Assembly: GCF_026210795.1 (NCBI RefSeq)
Contig: NC_089437.1
Location: forward strand, 4,216,001 to 4,280,000
DNA: 64,000 bases
Direction of reading: 5' to 3'
Source of the DNA: Rhizophagus irregularis
Taxonomy: Eukaryota > Glomeromycota > Glomeromycetes > Glomerales > Glomeraceae
Under the pieces are notes generated by a model. That model did no database searches. It was not told the DNA's origin and worked only from the letters and a program-made list of their open reading frames with translations. Position numbers and translations under genes: made by a program. Below are positions 46,792 through 60,419 of the stretch, piece after piece (the first letter of the stretch is position 1; every line of letters begins with the position of its first letter).

Positions 46792-47013
46792 TAGGATCCC
46801 GCCTACTACTAAGATATGTTACTGGTAGAAATTTCACTTTCATATGAAACCTTACCTTAGGATTTGCTTAAATTCTATTGGTTAATTAACTAAAAAGGAA
46901 AAAAATCATAACAATGTAACATAAAATTTCCTTTATAATAGGATCTTTATATGTAAACTTTACTTTAGGCCACAGGGTGACCTATCTTAATAATAGGTGA
47001 GGTCCTATCTTAA
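46792..47013. repeat. MITE-like element, copy 1
   Basis: The left end TAGGATCCCGCCTACTACTA and the right end TAATAGGTGAGGTCCTA are imperfect inverses. A diverged second copy of the whole ~225-bp unit lies at 48116-48342 in direct orientation. I cannot define a target duplication. Confidence 0.5.
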
Positions 47014-47400
47014 TATATATTTAAATTTCATAGTTCTAGTTTTCATATAACCTTGTTAATTAAAAAAAGAAATTTAGTAATTAATAACAGTACTATTTAA
47101 TAGTTTTTTTAAAATTTAATTTTTCTCAATTTTTTTTATAATCCATATAAAAACAACTAGAAATAAGAAATTAGATGTACTATATATATACTAATTAAGA
47201 TTTTGTACTACCACATATTAAAATTTCTACTATTATTATTATGTATAATTTCAAATAAGCTGACAGTATCAAACTATTTTGTTTATTTTTATAATATAAT
47301 ATATAGATAATTGTTAAAATTTTTTTCTGATTTTTCTTTAATTAATATAGTTGTATGAATGCTAGAATAGTGAAATTTTGAATATATATTCTGTATTGTC

Positions 47401-47644
47401 TAAGGTTGCCTGCCTAAACCTCTCCAAAATTCTACGATTAGTTTCTCCAAAATTTTACTATAATTTTATTATAGTTTCGGCAAGATTTCGGCAGTTTTGA
47501 CATTTATAATAAGTTTTGTCAGATTTCGCTTTTCTCCAGAGTTTTGCCAACTTTTTAATAAGACTTTCATATAGTTTCAGCAAAGTTTTGCCATTTCGGC
47601 ATTTCGCCAACTTGCCAAAACCCCCTAGTTTCTCCAGCAACTTA
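47401..47644. mobile_element. Small hAT-type element related to 40977-42617
   Basis: Starts TAAGGTTGCCTGCC and ends TCCAGCAACTTA, with interior CAAGATTTCGGCAG and TTGCCAAAAC words like those of the 1.6-kb element. Perfect 8-bp duplication GTATTGTC at 47393-47400 and 47645-47652. Confidence 0.75.
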
Positions 47645-48115
47645 GTATTGTCAGGTCTACATTATTATATATTAAAATTCCAGGTATTATTATTACGTAA
47701 ATTTTTAAGTACTAATTAATAAATATGAATTTCTGCTATTTTTGTTCAAGTAGTATACCTTATTCTTATTTTTTAAAAAATGGTTTCTTCTTTTAAAATA
47801 ATGATTAGAAATAAAGGTAAATAGAAAGCAAGTATATAGGTTAGTAAGTATATTTATTATAATTAAAAAATGTTTTAATATTTCTTTTTTTTTTTGTAAA
47901 ATACTATTGATCAAATTGCAAAAGCTGTTCCAAATTAACCTAAATCAAGTCAAGTATTAATTTAAATTTAGATTTGATTTAACTTGACTTATAATTAAAC
48001 CTGAATCTACTTAACTCATTTAAAATATTAATTTTGATGATTATTATCTTCTATTTATTTTTTTAATTATAAATAATTGATTACTTTAAAACTAATTTTT
48101 TTAAAAGTATACAGA

Positions 48116-48342
48116 ACTCTGTTTATTACTAAAATATATTACTAGTAAAAATTTTACTTTTATATGAAATCTTATCTTAGGATTTGCTTAAATTCTATTA
48201 GTTAATTGACTGAAAAAGAAAAAATCATAACAATGTAACATAAAATTTTCTTTTATAGTAAGATCTTTAAAGAATTTTATATATAAACCTTACTTTAGAT
48301 TATAGAATGACTTATCTTAATAGTAATAAGCAGAGTCCTAAA
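48116..48342. repeat. MITE-like element, copy 2
   Basis: Diverged copy of 46792-47013. They share CTTAGGATTTGCTTAAATTC and TCATAACAATGTAACATAAA. The ends CTCTGTTTATTAC and GTAATAAGCAGAG are inverted. Confidence 0.5.
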
Positions 48343-49044
48343 TATACATAAGATTAAATTATATTATAATTAGATAATTAACAAATTTTACATAAATATA
48401 AGATAATAAAATTTCTTATCAAATTTTTTAATTTATAAATTTAATTCTTTTAACACAATTTTTATTTGGCTAATTCAAATATTTAATAATATATATTATC
48501 TAATATCATTATGATATTATTTAGATATTAATAAGATAAATTTAATGTATTAATCTTATAATATAATTATTTTAAAAAAATGGTAACTTTATTTATATTA
48601 ATTAAATACTATCAGCAATATTATAATCTTTTTAAAAATCATTTGATTCAGGATCATTTGATCAGAATTCCAGAAAATATATAAATAAGTAAAATCTCAA
48701 GTTGCTTAAAATTTGCCAAAAAAATTGTATAAATCTTTTCTTTTTAGATAATACTGGTCAGAAATTTAATTTTCTAATTCAGAAACTAGTTAGTATTATT
48801 ATAGTTCTGGTTTTGAAGAAATGCTTAGAGCTCATAGTAAAATTATTTTTGCTGGACCTTACCTATTTATCATGTATTTTTCAGAGCCCTATTTAATTAT
48901 TTGGATGAAAATTGCAATTAAAATTAATAATAATTATGATTTTGCTATGATGATCTACATAACTTTTTACAACAAATTAAATAATAGATTTTAGATAGAA
49001 ACTTAATTTTATATATATTACTATTTGCTGATTTATTAAGTTTA

Positions 49045-49410
49045 TATAGTTTGATCTTGATATAACAAAAACAAACTTTTGATTTACTGAACTTTTTTTA
49101 AAAACTGGTTTCATATTATTTAAAAATTTTAATATATCAAATTTCATATAAAACTTGGATATATATATATATATATAACATATACTAAACTCTATAATTT
49201 ACCTTTATAATAAAGCATATAAAAAAATTTCTTAATATACTAAAACCTGATCATATGATTGAAATTTCACATAATTTGTATTGTTAAATTTTAATTTCTA
49301 GCCAAAATTAATATTCTTTAATCATATAACAACTTTATATACTGAACTTTTACTATATATTAAACTTTTACTTTTGAACTGCAAATTCAGTATATTGAGG
49401 TTTAACTGTA
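49045..49410. mobile_element. pogo/mariner-type MITE
   Basis: The left end TATAGTTTGATCTTGATATA pairs with the right end TATATTGAGGTTTAACTGTA. Flanked by TA. It belongs to the family found at 3355, 37828 and 43906. Confidence 0.55.
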
Positions 49411-50065
49411 TTTACATTTTTTTAATTATTTTAAATATAAAAAATAAATAAATGAATATATAGATATTATGAATGTAAATATTTAAAATTTCAAAATAAA
49501 GAAAAAGTAGTAGTAGTAAAGAATTGGGTTAATCAAATTAAAATCAATTATGATTGATTAAGTCAAATGATTTAACTAATGATTTTACATATTAAGTACT
49601 ATAATTGATCATAATACTCAACTAAATATAATCAATTAAAATATTAAATGATATAATTGGTTATATAAATATAATTAAATCTTAAAAAAATAGTAATTAG
49701 TTTACCTTATAAAAAAGGTTTTTTTTCACTCTTCTCTACTTGAAGATTAAATTCTTTTAATATTAACATGCTTCCAAAATGTGCAAATAGTTCTACTGAT
49801 TCTTTACATACATTAAAATATTTAACTAGTGATATTACAGATGAACAAGAGCCACAAATTTCTCAGTAATTATTTTTTCATCATAATAATTTACTATAAA
49901 GTACTATAACCGATTAATTATTTGATTAATTATTTGATTTTATTTGATCAAGTGTACTTAATCAAATTTTAATTGATTACTACTTATTAGTTAATTTTAA
50001 TCGATTTTACCAAAAAATTTTTAACCAATGAATCGAACAATGATTTTTGGCATCAACTCAATTCC
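49411..50065. other. Intergenic with weak self-complementary AT-rich sequence
   Basis: AATCAAATTAAAATCAATTA-type words recur inverted near 49980, hinting at a decayed inverted-repeat element from ~49524 to ~50040. I cannot fix the ends. A 33-codon ORF at 49769 is not supported as a gene. Confidence 0.3.
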
Positions 50066-50385
50066 CTAAATAGTAGTAGCAGTAGTAGTAGTAATTGTAA
50101 TAATAGCAGTAACAATAAAAGAAGAAGGAGAAATAAAAGAAGAAGTGATAGAAGAAAAGATAGGAGAAGAAATAAAAAAGAAATAGAAAAAGAAATTAAG
50201 GTAAATCATAAATTTATAATTGAATGACATATAAAACTAAATTTTACCAAGTAATTTAATTATGATTTTTATAATATTTAAAATATTCTAATAAATTATT
50301 AAATGTAAGTAATTGTAGTTGATATTGTTGTAGTTGTTATTATGGTTGTTATTGAAGTTGATTTTGTGGTTGATATTGTTGCAAA
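50066..50385. repeat. Trinucleotide and purine-rich low-complexity tracts
   Basis: AGTAGTAGCAGTAGTAGTAG is followed by a purine-rich AGAAGAAGGAGAAATAAAAG stretch to ~50200. A GTTGATATTGTTGTAGTTGT tract follows near 50310-50385. Confidence 0.7.
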
Positions 50386-52115
50386 TATAGTTGAGAATTT
50401 CTGCAGTGATACATTATTTAACTATATATTTTTTAGTAAAGTACATTTTTTAGTGATATATTTTTTGATGTTCATATAAATATAATACTTCAGATATTCC
50501 AATAGTTCCTATTACCTAATTAGTAGTTAGTAATGAAAAATATAGTTAATTCTTTTACAATATATTTTTTTAAAAAAAAATTATATAATTAACCAATAAA
50601 AATAGCTTGCATTTAACTTTATATAATATATTAAACTTGTTAGTTATATACTTCAATTTATTAATTGTTTATCAGTTATTTTTAATTAAATTGGATAAAA
50701 ACTGCATATATTAATAGATAGATATATAAAATTTTGAGTGGATAGGCAGGTTGCCAAGCTTTAATATAATTTTTTGATAATAAAAAACAAAAATCTGGAT
50801 ATTAAAACCAAATTTTGAATATAAAAATCGATTTTACTACTTTATATTGTTTAAATTTATTTCCAATATGTTTAAATTTCTTTGATATATCAGATTTTTC
50901 TAATGAAATAAATGAATAGGAATAATTAAAAAAAGTCAAAAATAATAGAAAAAAGACATTTTATAATCTTGCATTTTTAAAATAAATAATAATAAAGTTA
51001 ACCCTTAATTTAGGTAATTTAATTTTATTTTATCATATTCAAATATATACATAAAAGGAAAAAAAAAGCTTATTGCAACAATGACCTTTTTATGTTCGTC
51101 AAATAAAAGTCATCAGTCAATTAGATAGGGGAATAAATATGATATAATATATATGGTTATATGGTATGATGCTAAAAAATTGGTTATGGTTAGCACTTTT
51201 TCTTTATTTTCATATTAAAATTCTATACAGTGTAACTGGAGGTCATATCATACATTATCGTCGTATCAGAGTAATAAATCACAATTATTAGAAAAAACGT
51301 GCTACTACGCATCCAATCATCAAGATCCAGTGATTTATTGCAAAAATTGTTTATGGCTATATGCTATATAAATAAAAACTTTTGTGACATTATAAATACT
51401 GTTGGCAGGGATTTTATATTGTAGAAGAAATTACTATACCTTAAGCACCACCCAAAAGTAAATAATCTGGCCAGAATTATGAAGATTTGAACCATGGTCG
51501 GCATTTATGCTTAATCTCGGTAATCAACTTTACTGTAACATTTTATGATTTTATGTTTAAAAAGTAAATAATTCAATACCTATTATTCTCATTATATTGA
51601 TTATTGACTTTAAAAATCTAACCTGAATAATTGATTATTTTGGTGATGAATGGCTGATAATAATCTTTTCGTGTTCAGATAACACCAATTAATTATTTTT
51701 GACCATGTGACTACCGAACAAATTACTGATAAAGTAGCAGCCTTTTTTAATTTATTTCTCAAAATTTACTATGATAGCTTAAAAAGAGTTTAGAATATTA
51801 AAAATACGCTCATTGGGCGGTTTTCAATTTATTTGACAATGAGAAGGTTTTGAATAAGAAAAAAAACTATTCATGTGGTACCAAATGTAGTGGGAAACCG
51901 AAATCATGATTAGATACATCAATTATAATATGATAATGTGTTTTTTTAAAGAACATATACATGCAGATATCATCCTAATCCGTTAATCTAAAGTTTTGTT
52001 TAACAAAAATAATAAAAATCAGTCCTAATTTAAACCATTGTTTCCAAAATTGAAAAGATTTTTTTTTATATAAAATAAAATCCTCTGAAAAATTTAGAAA
52101 AAAAAAGAAAGAAAA
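50386..52115. other. Intergenic, nothing recognised
   Basis: AT-rich, no supported gene. The end of the interval should contain the promoter of the gene at 52116. I do not find the TATAAATAG form used by the 5-15 kb copies. Confidence 0.35.
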
Positions 52116-54493
52116 ATGTCCATCAGCGGAGATATTCGTGTCGTCGTCGGTATAGGTAATAAAATTAACAAAAACAAAAAAGAAAAAAAGTTATACTAAA
52201 AAATTACCGCAGAAATCAGTATTTTTAATTGAAGTTTTAATTGAAATTGATTTTTTTTTTAGATTTCGGCACTACTTATTCGGTAATTTAAAATCAACAT
52301 ATACGCGCATTTATTTATTTACATTTTAAACATTTATAATTGATTATTTTTTTCTTGAAATAAAATAGGGATTCTCGTACACACATATATCACATCCAAT
52401 AATCATAACCAACGAGGAATGGCCTGAAAAAATTGGACAATTAAAGACTAATACAGTATTAAAATATAAAGATGAAAATTTTGAAGAAGTCGATTGTTGG
52501 GGATATCCAGCATTGTATAAATCTCCTATTGAATTATTTAAATTACATTTGGGTGATATACCAGAATCAGAAAAGCCTTATCTTCCATCTAAATTAAGTT
52601 ATAAGAAAGCTATTACTGATTATCTTCGAGAAATTGGTATATAATATTATTTTGGCTTAATGGCTTTTAATATATAAATAATTCAAAATAAAACTAATAA
52701 ATTATATATATATATTTTCCTTTTTTTAAAAAAAAAACTTATTACTTACTATAGGAAAGGTAATCAATATATATTGACCTTTAAATATCAAACGGTATTA
52801 CGTTTTATATCATCTTAATTTTATGATTTGTTTTTATATGATAATAGTTGATTAAAAAGACCGTGTCAACTCGATGGCCTGGTATTGAATGGCACCAAGT
52901 ACTTTTTGTTATGGCAGTTCCAGCGGAATTTCCAGAAAGATCGAAGAAAATATTGAGAGAATGCGCATACGATGCTAATTTAATTAGTAACAAAAAGACA
53001 TATAAACTACAATTCACTACCGAACGTAAGCAATAAAAAAACTCTTCAAAACACCATTTTATAATTAAAACATTATTTAAAATAATAAATAAATGTTTTG
53101 TTTTTTTTTTCATTTATTTACTTTTAGCCGAGGCAGCGGCAATATATTGTATAGATAAAATTCCTGAAACTGAAATCGATAATTATATCGGAAGTAAGTA
53201 ACATTTTGTAATCAAATATTTTACAACGGTAGCGAGTTTCGATAACGATTAATTTTGTTGTTAGGATCATTCTTGGTCGTTGATTGTGGTGGTGGAACTG
53301 TTGATTTAACAATTCGTAAACTATTAAAGAAGGATGAACTTGATGAAGTAACTATAAGGACAGGAGATTACTGTGGTGGTACTTGTATCGACCAAGAATT
53401 TATAAAATTTCTTGAATCAAAAGTTGGAGAATTAGCAATTAGTCGTTTAATTGAAAATCATTATGGAAAGTATCAATATTTAATACAAGAATTTTGTAGA
53501 ATTGTCAAATTGTCTTTTACTGGCATTGAGGAAGAATATAAAAATTATGAATTGGATATTGAGGTAAATTTTTAAATATATTCTTATAATGTAATAATAA
53601 TTATTAATTTTAATTTATACTGTATATTTATAGCAAGACTGTCCAATATTAAAACAATACATTACAGGATCAAAGAAGAATCGTTTAGAAGATGATGATT
53701 GGCTCATTGGACTTGGATTTGATGATGTTAAAAATATGTTTGATCCAGTTATCAGTAAAATTACTAAATTAATTCATAATCAACTTGATCATGATAAAAC
53801 ATGTTCAACCATATTTTTAGTTGGAGGATTTAGTGAATCAAAATATTTACAGGAAAGAATAAGAAAAGAATTTATGGTTCGAGTTGATAACATTATAATA
53901 CCTCATCAACCAATTGCTGCTGTTGTACGTGGTGCAGTAAGATATGGAACCAACAAAAAGCTTATTAAGAATAGAGTATTGAAATATACTTACGGAAGAT
54001 CAACTCTTAGACCGTACAATGAAAGCATTGATACACTTGATAGAAAAAGAGATAGTGGATATGTTTTAGTTTTTAAGCCATTAGCCAGAAAAGGAACAAC
54101 CGTTGAAGTCGGTCAAAAATTTTTTCAAACTTCTCACCCAGAAAATAGGTAATTGTTTTTAATATTTATTAAAAAAAAATGTATATTCAAATAACATTCT
54201 TTTTCTTATAAAAAATTAGTGACCAAGAAAAAATGTGGTGTCGGATTTTAATTACAGACAATGAGAGTGCAAGATATTGTGATGATGATGGTGTAAAAGA
54301 ATTGGGAGACTTTATTATTGATTTACCAGATAAACAACTTGGTAAAGACAGGAAAGTTTATTTTGAATTATGTTTTGGAGAAATGGAAATTAGAGCATAT
54401 GCAAAGAATGAGTACAATGGGAACGAATATAGTGCCACTTTCAATTATTTCGATGAAAATATCGCTAAAGTAGCAGATGAAAAATTTTCTTGA
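52116..54493 (+). CDS. HSPA12-like Hsp70 family ATPase, nine-exon paralog
   Basis: Exons are 52116-52155, 52263-52282, 52369-52636, 52755-52759 (GAAAG), 52848-53025, 53128-53193, 53265-53563, 53634-54148 and 54220-54493, ~554 aa in consistent phase. MSISGDIRVVVGIDFGTTYS is the phosphate-1 region, LVVDCGGGTVDLT phosphate-2, and IFLVGGFSESKYLQER the adenosine motif. Exon 3 is the shortest of the family because the charged insertion before the PVELFKLH segment is absent. The C-terminus extends past FELCFGEMEI with YFDENIAKVADEKFS. It shares all exon borders with 22408, 25156 and 34870. No targeting signal is seen. Confidence 0.85.
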
Positions 54494-54588
54494 CACTAGG
54501 GGGATTCGTAGAACAGATCTAGTGCGTGAATTTTGAGAAACATATCTACCTGTCACATGACTTTGCGATTAATATGTAAACGTAACCC

Positions 54589-54792
54589 TTACATGATGAT
54601 AACCTTAATCATATTAATATACAGTACATTCTTATCAGAGCAATTTCGTTGAATACCATTATTTACAAATAGAACATGGTTTCTTATTCCTTTTTCTTCT
54701 TGTATCCAAAGCTTCTTCCCGAACATTTTCATTTCAATATCACTGGGTTCATTATAATTTTCGTCATATATGATATGGGAGAAATCATGTAT
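54589..54792 (-). pseudogene. Possible 3' exon fragment of unknown protein
   Basis: Minus-strand open frame following a TAG acceptor. It reads IHDFSHIIYDENYNEPSDIE and MKMFGKKLWIQEEKGIRNHV, and stops at 54589. Codon use looks coding-like, but I do not recognise the product and cannot connect it with confidence to upstream exons. It may belong with the degenerate frames at 55268-55923. Confidence 0.3.
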
Positions 54793-55267
54793 CTATTAAT
54801 AAAATTTATTTTTGCTTAAATTAAAAAGAGTTAAAGGAAAAAACAACTTACATTAAAATCTTTTAAAAGAAAGAATATTTATGAACGCTGTAAATAATTT
54901 AACATCCCAAATAATGTTATTATTTGCGTAAAATTCACATGATATGCACAGCAAGTCACGAGTATTTACTTTTTACATCTCGAATAAATATTTATTGCAG
55001 CAATGACAATATCGAGGAATAAAATTTTAAAAACTTTAAAAGTTGTGAAAGATAACAAATAACATAAGTTAACAGTTAAGGAAAATAGTGAGATTACAAA
55101 ACAACTCGAGAAAAATGATTATTGGTTATTCAATTAGATAGACAAAATATTATAAATACCTTTGTAAAATAATCTTCCTTTGGAAGAACAAATATATGTA
55201 TAATTAATTAATATTTTTATGGAATCATCATTTTGTATAAAGTTATTACATAGAAGGTAATAAATGC

Positions 55268-55923
55268 CAAGTTACCCCAATAAGGTTTCTGTATCAATTT
55301 CTTCCAAATCATCCGAAGCATTTTTATGTGATTCAGCATTATTATAAGGAGGGTATTTTGATATTGCGAAGGTTGGGAGGAGATGTAATAACAGAAGAAA
55401 GCTCTTCAGATGGTCGTTTTTTGGTATTTGCTATGTTATAGGATTCTTCCAATTCTGACTTTAATGGATAGAAACACCTGAGCTATGAATTTTATTCAAG
55501 ATACTCACAAGCTTTTGTTTTTTCCCTCCATTTGTTGGTATCACTTCTGCATTATCACTGGTAGCATTGGCAAGCACATCTTCTAAATCTGTTATTTCAA
55601 TCACATCATCAGACTTTGAAATAGTAGATAGAGCGATGTAATGAATCGCTCCTTAGTTTCTTAGTTACAGTTCCTTCGTTGTAATCCTCATAACCTTGAA
55701 AATTTCCTGCGTGAGCTAAGGCCTAGATATTATGAAAAAAAAGAAAAAATTTGCTATATAAAACATTACATTCAGAAAGAAATAAAAACATCAATTTTAA
55801 ATACTCACTAGCCTGCTCCTCAGTGTACAGATCTTTGATCCATGAATCTGAGATTCTCCCGTCAATTTTAGAAATTTTGCTCAACTTCTTACTAACATTG
55901 AAGACACCCATTATCAAGCACAC
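55268..55923 (-). pseudogene. Degenerate multi-exon gene of unknown function
   Basis: On the minus strand, exon 1 reads MGVFNVSKKLSKISKIDGRI then SDSWIKDLYTEEQA and ends at a GTGAGT donor (~55808). After a TAG acceptor (~55728), ALAHAGNFQGYEDYNEGTVT can be read. A frame change then gives TISKSDDVIEITDLEDVLAN. Further frame changes give PLKSELEESYNIANTKKRPS and SHKNASDDLEEIDTETLLG. The protein is acidic with no membrane segment. The frame breaks suggest decay, unless further introns were missed. Confidence 0.4.
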
Positions 55924-56057
55924 CTTTGACTAATATCTATTAAGATAATAATTGACATTAAATAATTGTGAATCATTAAAATTTCTATAAAGCTGGATAT
56001 TTCAAACAACAAACCTGATTTTGTTGATTAATTATCGATGTTTAAAACATTTGTAGG

Positions 56058-56323
56058 TACAGTCAACTCTCTATAAATGCACCCTCTATAAATGCATACT
56101 CTCTATAAATGCACCTTTTATCTAGTCCCAACTTGGGCCTTAATGCTAAATGCACGGTTTTTATATATATGTATTCTGTAAATGCACCCTTTATAAAAAA
56201 ATTTTATATAGTTTATTTATAAAATTTTTGTATTACCTTAATTTTAGATTAATATCATATGTATTCTATAAATGCACACCTATCTGGTCCCAAGGGGGGT
56301 GCATTTATAGAGAGTTGACTGTA
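56058..56323. mobile_element. pogo/mariner-type MITE with perfect 26-bp ends
   Basis: TACAGTCAACTCTCTATAAA at the left is repeated exactly inverted at the right (TTTATAGAGAGTTGACTGTA), extending through TGCACC. TA flanks both sides. The TCTATAAATGCAC word occurs several times inside. It is 266 bp, apparently young given the perfect ends. Confidence 0.85.
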
Positions 56324-56831
56324 GTTCGCACCCTTAAATTCGAGATTGATCTTTTAAAAAATGTCACTAGCAATATTAAAGTATATCGTGGTTTCAAGTT
56401 ACTATAAGAAGCTTAGGAGCACGAAGAAAAATGGGTCACGCATAGTGGAACTAAGATTTCACTTATACTCTATCTGTGATTTACATACATGTTAAGAGTT
56501 ATTCATACCACCACTTGGGCTGGAGTTTCAATTAGATTCATGATTTACATATCAAAAGTTGTCTTTCCGCAAAAAACCAAACCTAATAAGAAATATGTTT
56601 ACCTTTTTTATCACTTTATTCCCCAAATTTTCTATTTCTTCTAGAAAGCGTTAACTCCATGAACTGTGATTAGCAATTCCAAAGTCTTCGCGCATGGCAA
56701 AATCATTAAAGTTCAGAAAATGCAAGTAGGATATATTTTCTGGAGTATTAGAAATATAGTCAAAGAATTATAAAGACGAAAATAATTTATATTTTTATAC
56801 AAACCAATAAAAAAGATTATCAAAAGATTAA
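56324..56831. other. Intergenic, nothing recognised
   Basis: Spacer between the MITE and the left duplication of the second hAT element. No supported gene. Confidence 0.35.
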
Positions 56832-59414
56832 TAAGAATGAATGTTACGTTACATAATTACATTACACGTAAATTACATTGTAAGTTACATGATCTTTGTG
56901 TAAGTTTACACATATAATTGGGCCAGAGTTATGACTTTTTGACCAGCATTACAATAATTTATCTAATTTTGGCTTAAATTACTATTAATTCTTTAATTTT
57001 TATTGACGAACAAATTTTTTTATTTTCTTAGTTTATTTACTTTTTATTTTAATTGTACTAAATTTTATTATAGATAAACAATATAAATTAGTACTCATTT
57101 ATCTTTATTAATAAAAATTAATAAAACTAAATAAAATACATTTATTCTTCTTCAATTTCTTTGGATAAATCTTGTTCTAAATACATTTCATTTAATTCTT
57201 CAAAATCATCTAGTATTTCGATATTATCTTCTGTTTCTTTCTCTTCTGAATTCTCAATTGTTACTCCATTTTTAACTAACTCTTTAATTGTTAATAGAAC
57301 TAAGCAATGGATATCTTTTTTCTAACAAATGCCACCAATTAATTGGTTTATTTTTTATATCGCCCATAAATAAGATTTAGAAAAACCACCACATTTTCTA
57401 ATAAATTCACTATATTCTTCTAAAACTAAATTTTGATTTTCCTTACCCACTAATCTTATCAGTTCTTCTTCAATAATGTCATCCCAACGCTGGTTATTTA
57501 ATAATTCTCCATTGTACCTCAGATCTAATCTGTATGCAACAAAAACTGCAGGATTATATAAAAATTCATTCTAATAATATTTAGCTTTTTGAATTGCATA
57601 TACACTAAAATCATTAGAAATTTTGGTATTATTTTTGATTTGAATTTCAATTTTACGCAAGTTAATAAATGCAGTAGAAAGATATGGGTCATCTTGTTCA
57701 AGCTGTTAAATAAAAATAATAAATGGCAACAAAAAATCTCGCAAATCTTTAAGATTAGTCAAAAGATAACATCTAAAATCTTAATTTTTATTTCACGATC
57801 TAAAGTTATATCTTTCCCTAATAAAGCCATCATTGTCATCTTAGATTTGAAAATACTATCTAAACACTGATATGCTGATAACCACCTTGTTTCAACCGGT
57901 AAATTAAGGCCAATTTCCTTCCTATATTTATCCTTTTGAATTCTACGAAGTGCTGCAAGTGGAATTTGATGATTACGAAAATATAAACTTAATTTTTTTG
58001 CCATATTTAAAATTTTATTAGCCCAATTATGCTTTATAATATCTTTTACCCAAAGATTTATACCATGCGTCCAACATCCTAAAAATATTTTATTAGGGTA
58101 TTTTTCTTTTAAAATTCTCCAAGCAGCTTTCATGTTATTTGCATTGTCTGTGATAACAGCAACAAACTTATTGATTCCAGCTTCTATCATAATATCCTTA
58201 ATATCTTTAGCTATACAGTCAACTCCCTCTATAGTCACTCCCGTTATAGTCACATTTTACTATATAGTCACACCAGTTGAATGTTCAAAACACTTTATTA
58301 TTAAAATCTATCCTATATAGTCACAATCTATCTATAGTCACTATCACACCTATCCTCAAAAATCTTATATTAAAAAGAACTGTTTATAATCACAGTTATA
58401 TAAAGAATATATTAAATAACTTGGCATCTAATAATCGTACAAAGATGTATCATAGCTTGTTAGAATCGTCTCATTGAGACGAATCAAATGGTGGTAGTTT
58501 TATCCTTTTCCTTTGGGGCTAGTTTGTTTACGGCCGTACCACCCATCATTTCATGGCACTAATCTCGGGTCTGTGTCCTATCATCTTCAATGGGCAACCA
58601 TTATACCGAGTACTTAATTCCTTAGGTAACAGCACCACTATAGAAGACATCCTCCATCGGGCCATTATAGGCTGATCTGAAGCTAGGTACACACCGCCTA
58701 CTTATCCTATACCCATTGCATGATACCGATACTCAATTTATTTTAACGACCTTTAGAGAAAGATCTACTTTCATGGAGGACTTTCGACAGGTAACATCAA
58801 CCATCTAGTCACCCTTCCATACCACCATTTTAAGTACTAAGTCTTACTCAAAGCCACTACAGCCCGCGATTACCCAGCACCGATAGTACAGTTGTTTACC
58901 CCAAGTGGTATACTTTGTAGCGACCACTCAGACAGGAAGTAGCAGGCGTCCGTCATCACCCCTTATGCGGTATCAACCACCATGTGATTACCAACTTATA
59001 CCCAAGCAAGTGTATCCGAACCCCGATAACCACGCTACCTGCTTCGCGCATAAACACCTCTTGGTTGGTCTAAGACTTAACAGAAGGTCTAACTACCACC
59101 TAAGACATCGCACCCTCAGCTTTACCATCTGTGACGACCATCTAGCCCATTACTCGACCCTGCTGCAGACGCGGAGCCGACCACCCAGTACAGGAAGGGC
59201 CTCCCCCGGAAGGTATAGTAAAGTGACCTCAGCGGACAGGACTGCGCACATGCCAATGGCCTCATAGGGAACGTTAGAAGGACACTACGAACCCTTAGTT
59301 GAAATGTGCGGCCTAACCGTACACACTAATTCACCATGATGCAGTCTAACTACACTAATTCCTGTACCTTCACGCTATTGGTTGTAGCGTCCGCAGTAAA
59401 ATTCTTTTTATTTC

Positions 59415-59490
59415 CGTGGTCATGGGAATCGAACTTGCGACCTCACCATACTCAGGCTTAATGAGGGTCTCAGTGACTAACCACCGAGAC
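59415..59490 (-). repeat. tRNA-like (SINE head?) segment, copy 1
   Basis: On the minus strand it reads GTCTCGGTGGTTAGTCACTG, then GAGGTCGCAAGTTCGATTCC near the end. The GTTCGATTC word fits a Pol III B box (consensus GWTCRANNC), and GGTTAGTCAC could be an A box ~35 bp upstream. An intact cloverleaf acceptor stem is not evident. This may be a tRNA-derived SINE head. Confidence 0.4.
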
Positions 59491-60419
59491 AAGGGTGACC
59501 GACCAACCGTAGTTTTATCCTTTTCCTTTGCAAGTGTTTATGGCCAGACCACCCATTGCCTCTTATGAGACTAATCTCAGGTCTGTGTCCTATCATCTTC
59601 AATGGGTAACTATTAAACTGAGTACTTAATTCCTCAGGTAACAGCACCACTATAGAAGACATCCCTCATCTGGGCCATTTAGGCTGATCTGAAGCTAGGT
59701 CACGCCGCCTACTCATCCTATACCCATTGCACGATACTGATACTCAATTTATATAACGACCTTTAGAGAGCATCTACTTTCATGGAGGACTTTCGACAGG
59801 TAACATCAACCATCTAGATTCCCTTCCATACCACCATTTTAGGTACTAAGTCCTCACTCAAAGGCCACTACAGCCCGCGATTACCTAGCACCGATAGTAC
59901 AGTTGTTTACCCCGTGGGTATACTTTTGTAGTGACCACTCGGACAGGAAGTAGCAGGCATCTGTCCAGGATCACCCTTTATGGTGGGTATCAACCACCGA
60001 GGATCACCAACCAGGCAGGCCGAAGGAGTAGGGAATCCGAACCCCATAGCCTACGCTACCTGTTCTGCGCACGAACACCTTGGTTGGCCGACGACCTAAC
60101 AGAAGGTCTAACTACCACTAAGACATTGCACCCTCAGCTTTACCATCTAGGACGACCATCTAGCCATTACTGACCCCAAGCGGTATCGTAGAGTGACCAC
60201 CTGGACAGGAAGTCCCCCCCAGTATAGTAGTGACCCTGCAGAGCAGGACTGCGCACATGCCAATGGCACCATGGGAACGTTAGAAGGACACCATGACCCT
60301 TAGTTGAAATGTGCGGCCTAACCGTACACACTAATTCACCATGATGCAGTCCAACTACACTAATCCCTGTACCTTCACGCTATTGGTTGTAGCGTCCGCA
60401 GTAAAATTCTTTTTATTTT

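Noticed and set aside
46792-48342. Solo LTR pair or small LTR retrotransposon
   Set aside because: No TG...CA ends, no primer binding site or polypurine tract, and the termini are inverted, not direct.
49524-50040. Inverted-repeat element with AATCAAATTAAAATCAATTA words
   Set aside because: The complementarity is patchy and no ends or target duplication could be fixed. Left as a note in the intergenic entry.
59415-59490. A functional tRNA gene
   Set aside because: The B-box-like word is present, but I cannot close an acceptor stem or a clear anticodon arm, and the segment is repeated within a mobile unit.
58905-60173. ORFs of 80-120 aa in the GC-richer tandem units
   Set aside because: They are not conserved between the two copies of the unit (different frames and lengths), so stops are simply rarer because GC is higher.
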